This document shows, piece by piece, positions 62,701 to 64,000 of a DNA stretch of 64,000 nt (the first letter of the stretch is position 1; each line of letters opens with the position of its first letter). This DNA is from Chytridium lagenaria (lineage: Eukaryota; Chytridiomycota; Chytridiomycetes; Chytridiales; Chytridiaceae). The notes under the pieces are model-generated. The model worked only from the letters and a program-made list of their open reading frames with translations. It had not been told where the DNA came from and did not search any database. The stretch covers positions 124,001-188,000 of the forward strand of contig JAHLKC010000019.1 in the NCBI GenBank assembly GCA_025449115.1, given 5' to 3'. The position numbers and the translations under genes were made by a program.

Positions 62701-64000
62701 AACTGGCGGCATAAGCTTTCCCCTGAAGGAAGATTGCAATCCATCTCAACCCACGTTCCCCCCAACGGAACAACTGGCCAGATTCGCTCTTGTCCTGAAT
62801 GCGCTTGAATAACTCAGGGTAGTCCTCCTCAACCCAGGCAAACTGCTGGGCTGAAGAGGCGGTAAATTTGTAAAAAGGGTAGTCTTCCATCAGAGAAAGC
62901 TGAGAGGCCCATGAACGAGCGGCTTTCCGCTTGGTCTCGGAATACGGCCATAAAAACGCTAAATTAAGTGGAAATCAACTTATATGATGGGCATCTTGTA
63001 CTCACCAGTATCAAGGTGACAGTGGCCTTTGAACGTGATTAATTAAAATTCCAAAATGCGATGACATACCAATAGCGGTGATTTCGTGGGAAGTTGGCAT
63101 TTGATCACGCACTCGAAGCTTCAGAAAACTAGATGAGATTTCTCTGCACTTTGGGATAGACCTGCCAGCATTAACAAGGGTTTGTACGTTTAGGTACATA
63201 CGATGAGTCCCCACGGCGATAAGTGTTCACAATCTGGTTTGCAGTATGCAAAGCGTCCGCATTTAACTGCGATTCAGCCGGAAGCTCCTACACTATTAAT
63301 TTGCAAATATTGTATTTCAAACGCACCCGTATAATCCCGAGGAGGACCTCGTAGTCATAGTAGAGGTGGAAAGCATCCATGTTCTTGACACACATCTCGG
63401 CCGCTGATAACCTGAAGTAACGGTTTGGATTTGGAGCGTCATGGCCCGTTTCACGGTCTATAATTTGATGTCAATTGAGCAAGAGAAAACGAACTCACTC
63501 GGTCCATTTCCCGCGAACGCGTTGCAGGCAATTTCGACATACAATTCAATAGTCTACAGAAAGAGTTGAATCCTTGCCAAAGATGCATTAACAACTGCAC
63601 CTCCTCTGCCACTGCAGATGTCGTTAAAACGATATCAATTCTTCTCTCTCGACCCCATCCTCCAGTAATACCACCCAGTGGTTTACCATCTACCGACCAA
63701 AACATGCCCTCGCAATCTGGGTCAAAGTTCAAAATCACTTCTTCACCGATGACGTTCTCATCATTTGGAATGACAACGGTTACTTTGAACCAATGCGTAG
63801 ACCAGCCTTAGTGATTATGAGTAAATTGATAGATGGCATCCTTACTTGGCCCAAACCATTCTCCAAGTCGAGTTGGCCGATATTCTGCTTTCACTGCTTC
63901 TTCAAATGGGCTACAAGGATAAGCTTCATCTCCATGCAATCTAATACATCCGTTTAAGGTCCGGTACTGAATAAACCATCAAAGACACAGGGTCTACTGT
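59725..64000 (-). CDS. AMS1: Alpha-mannosidase, GH38 (Ams1/MAN2C1 type), 5' end missing
   Basis: Many short exons; the start lies beyond the right edge. N-terminal part: [40 protein letters not shown]. The GH38 domain has [20 protein letters not shown] (zinc ligands), [40 protein letters not shown] with the nucleophile Asp split by an intron, and [20 protein letters not shown]. Mid domain: [21 protein letters not shown]-terminal domains: [78 protein letters not shown], ending TVRILLS. The enzyme trims free oligosaccharides; in yeast it reaches the vacuole by the Cvt pathway. Some exons (around 60200) read poorly and may carry base errors. Confidence 0.93.

Overview
The window is nuclear DNA of a fungus. 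The genes are spread over both strands and many are split by short GT-AG introns, often 39-60 nt. The set includes families typical of fungi: a vacuolar M28 membrane protease, a DUF1769 protein, an F-box/Sec10 recyclin, an arginine-specific carbamoyl-phosphate synthase small subunit with an attenuator uORF, and a septin. A DIRS-type tyrosine-recombinase retroelement would fit an early-diverging lineage, but I cannot assign the phylum from sequence alone.

Layout. 1-10 kb: FAP7 (partial), HAM1, a Cys-rich unknown, an ATP-grasp enzyme, RNA polymerase III subunit RPC2, a Lys-rich unknown and a PHOSPHO1/2-like phosphatase. 10-15.6 kb: a long low-complexity unknown, then CPA1 preceded by a two-exon uORF that encodes an arginine attenuator peptide. 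15.6-21.9 kb: a 6.3-kb retroelement (Gag, RT-RNase H, tyrosine recombinase) on the minus strand, with A1...B1-A2...B2 split direct repeats, inserted upstream of CPA1. 22-28.6 kb: UBA4, a badly broken stretch with WD40-like fragments, PNK1, an unknown and a PSMG3-like proteasome chaperone. 28.9-38.5 kb: SMC2, a SWIRM-domain protein, an unresolved coding region, a UQCC2-like factor and mitochondrial ribosomal protein bL27m. 38.6-48.8 kb: M28 vacuolar protease, an LSH/DDM1-type SNF2 remodeler, an ADCK1/MCP2-like ABC1 kinase and a DUF1769 protein. 49-64 kb: septin, RCY1, a ZIP9-like zinc transporter, a PNPOx-like flavoprotein, an F-box protein and class II alpha-mannosidase AMS1 (partial).

Most genes are unrelated housekeeping genes, so there is no pathway cluster. 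Close head-to-head pairs are common (55-180 bp), for example M28 protease/LSH and ATP-grasp/RPC2. Two themes stand out. The first is the CPA1 arginine-attenuator uORF next to a fresh-looking retroelement insertion. The second is a window-wide scatter of single-base reading-frame breaks, many in homopolymers and many in genes expected to be essential (RPC2, SMC2, UBA4). I read most of these as base-level sequence errors rather than pseudogenes. Exon boundaries are hand-called from GT-AG signals and protein-family alignment by eye.
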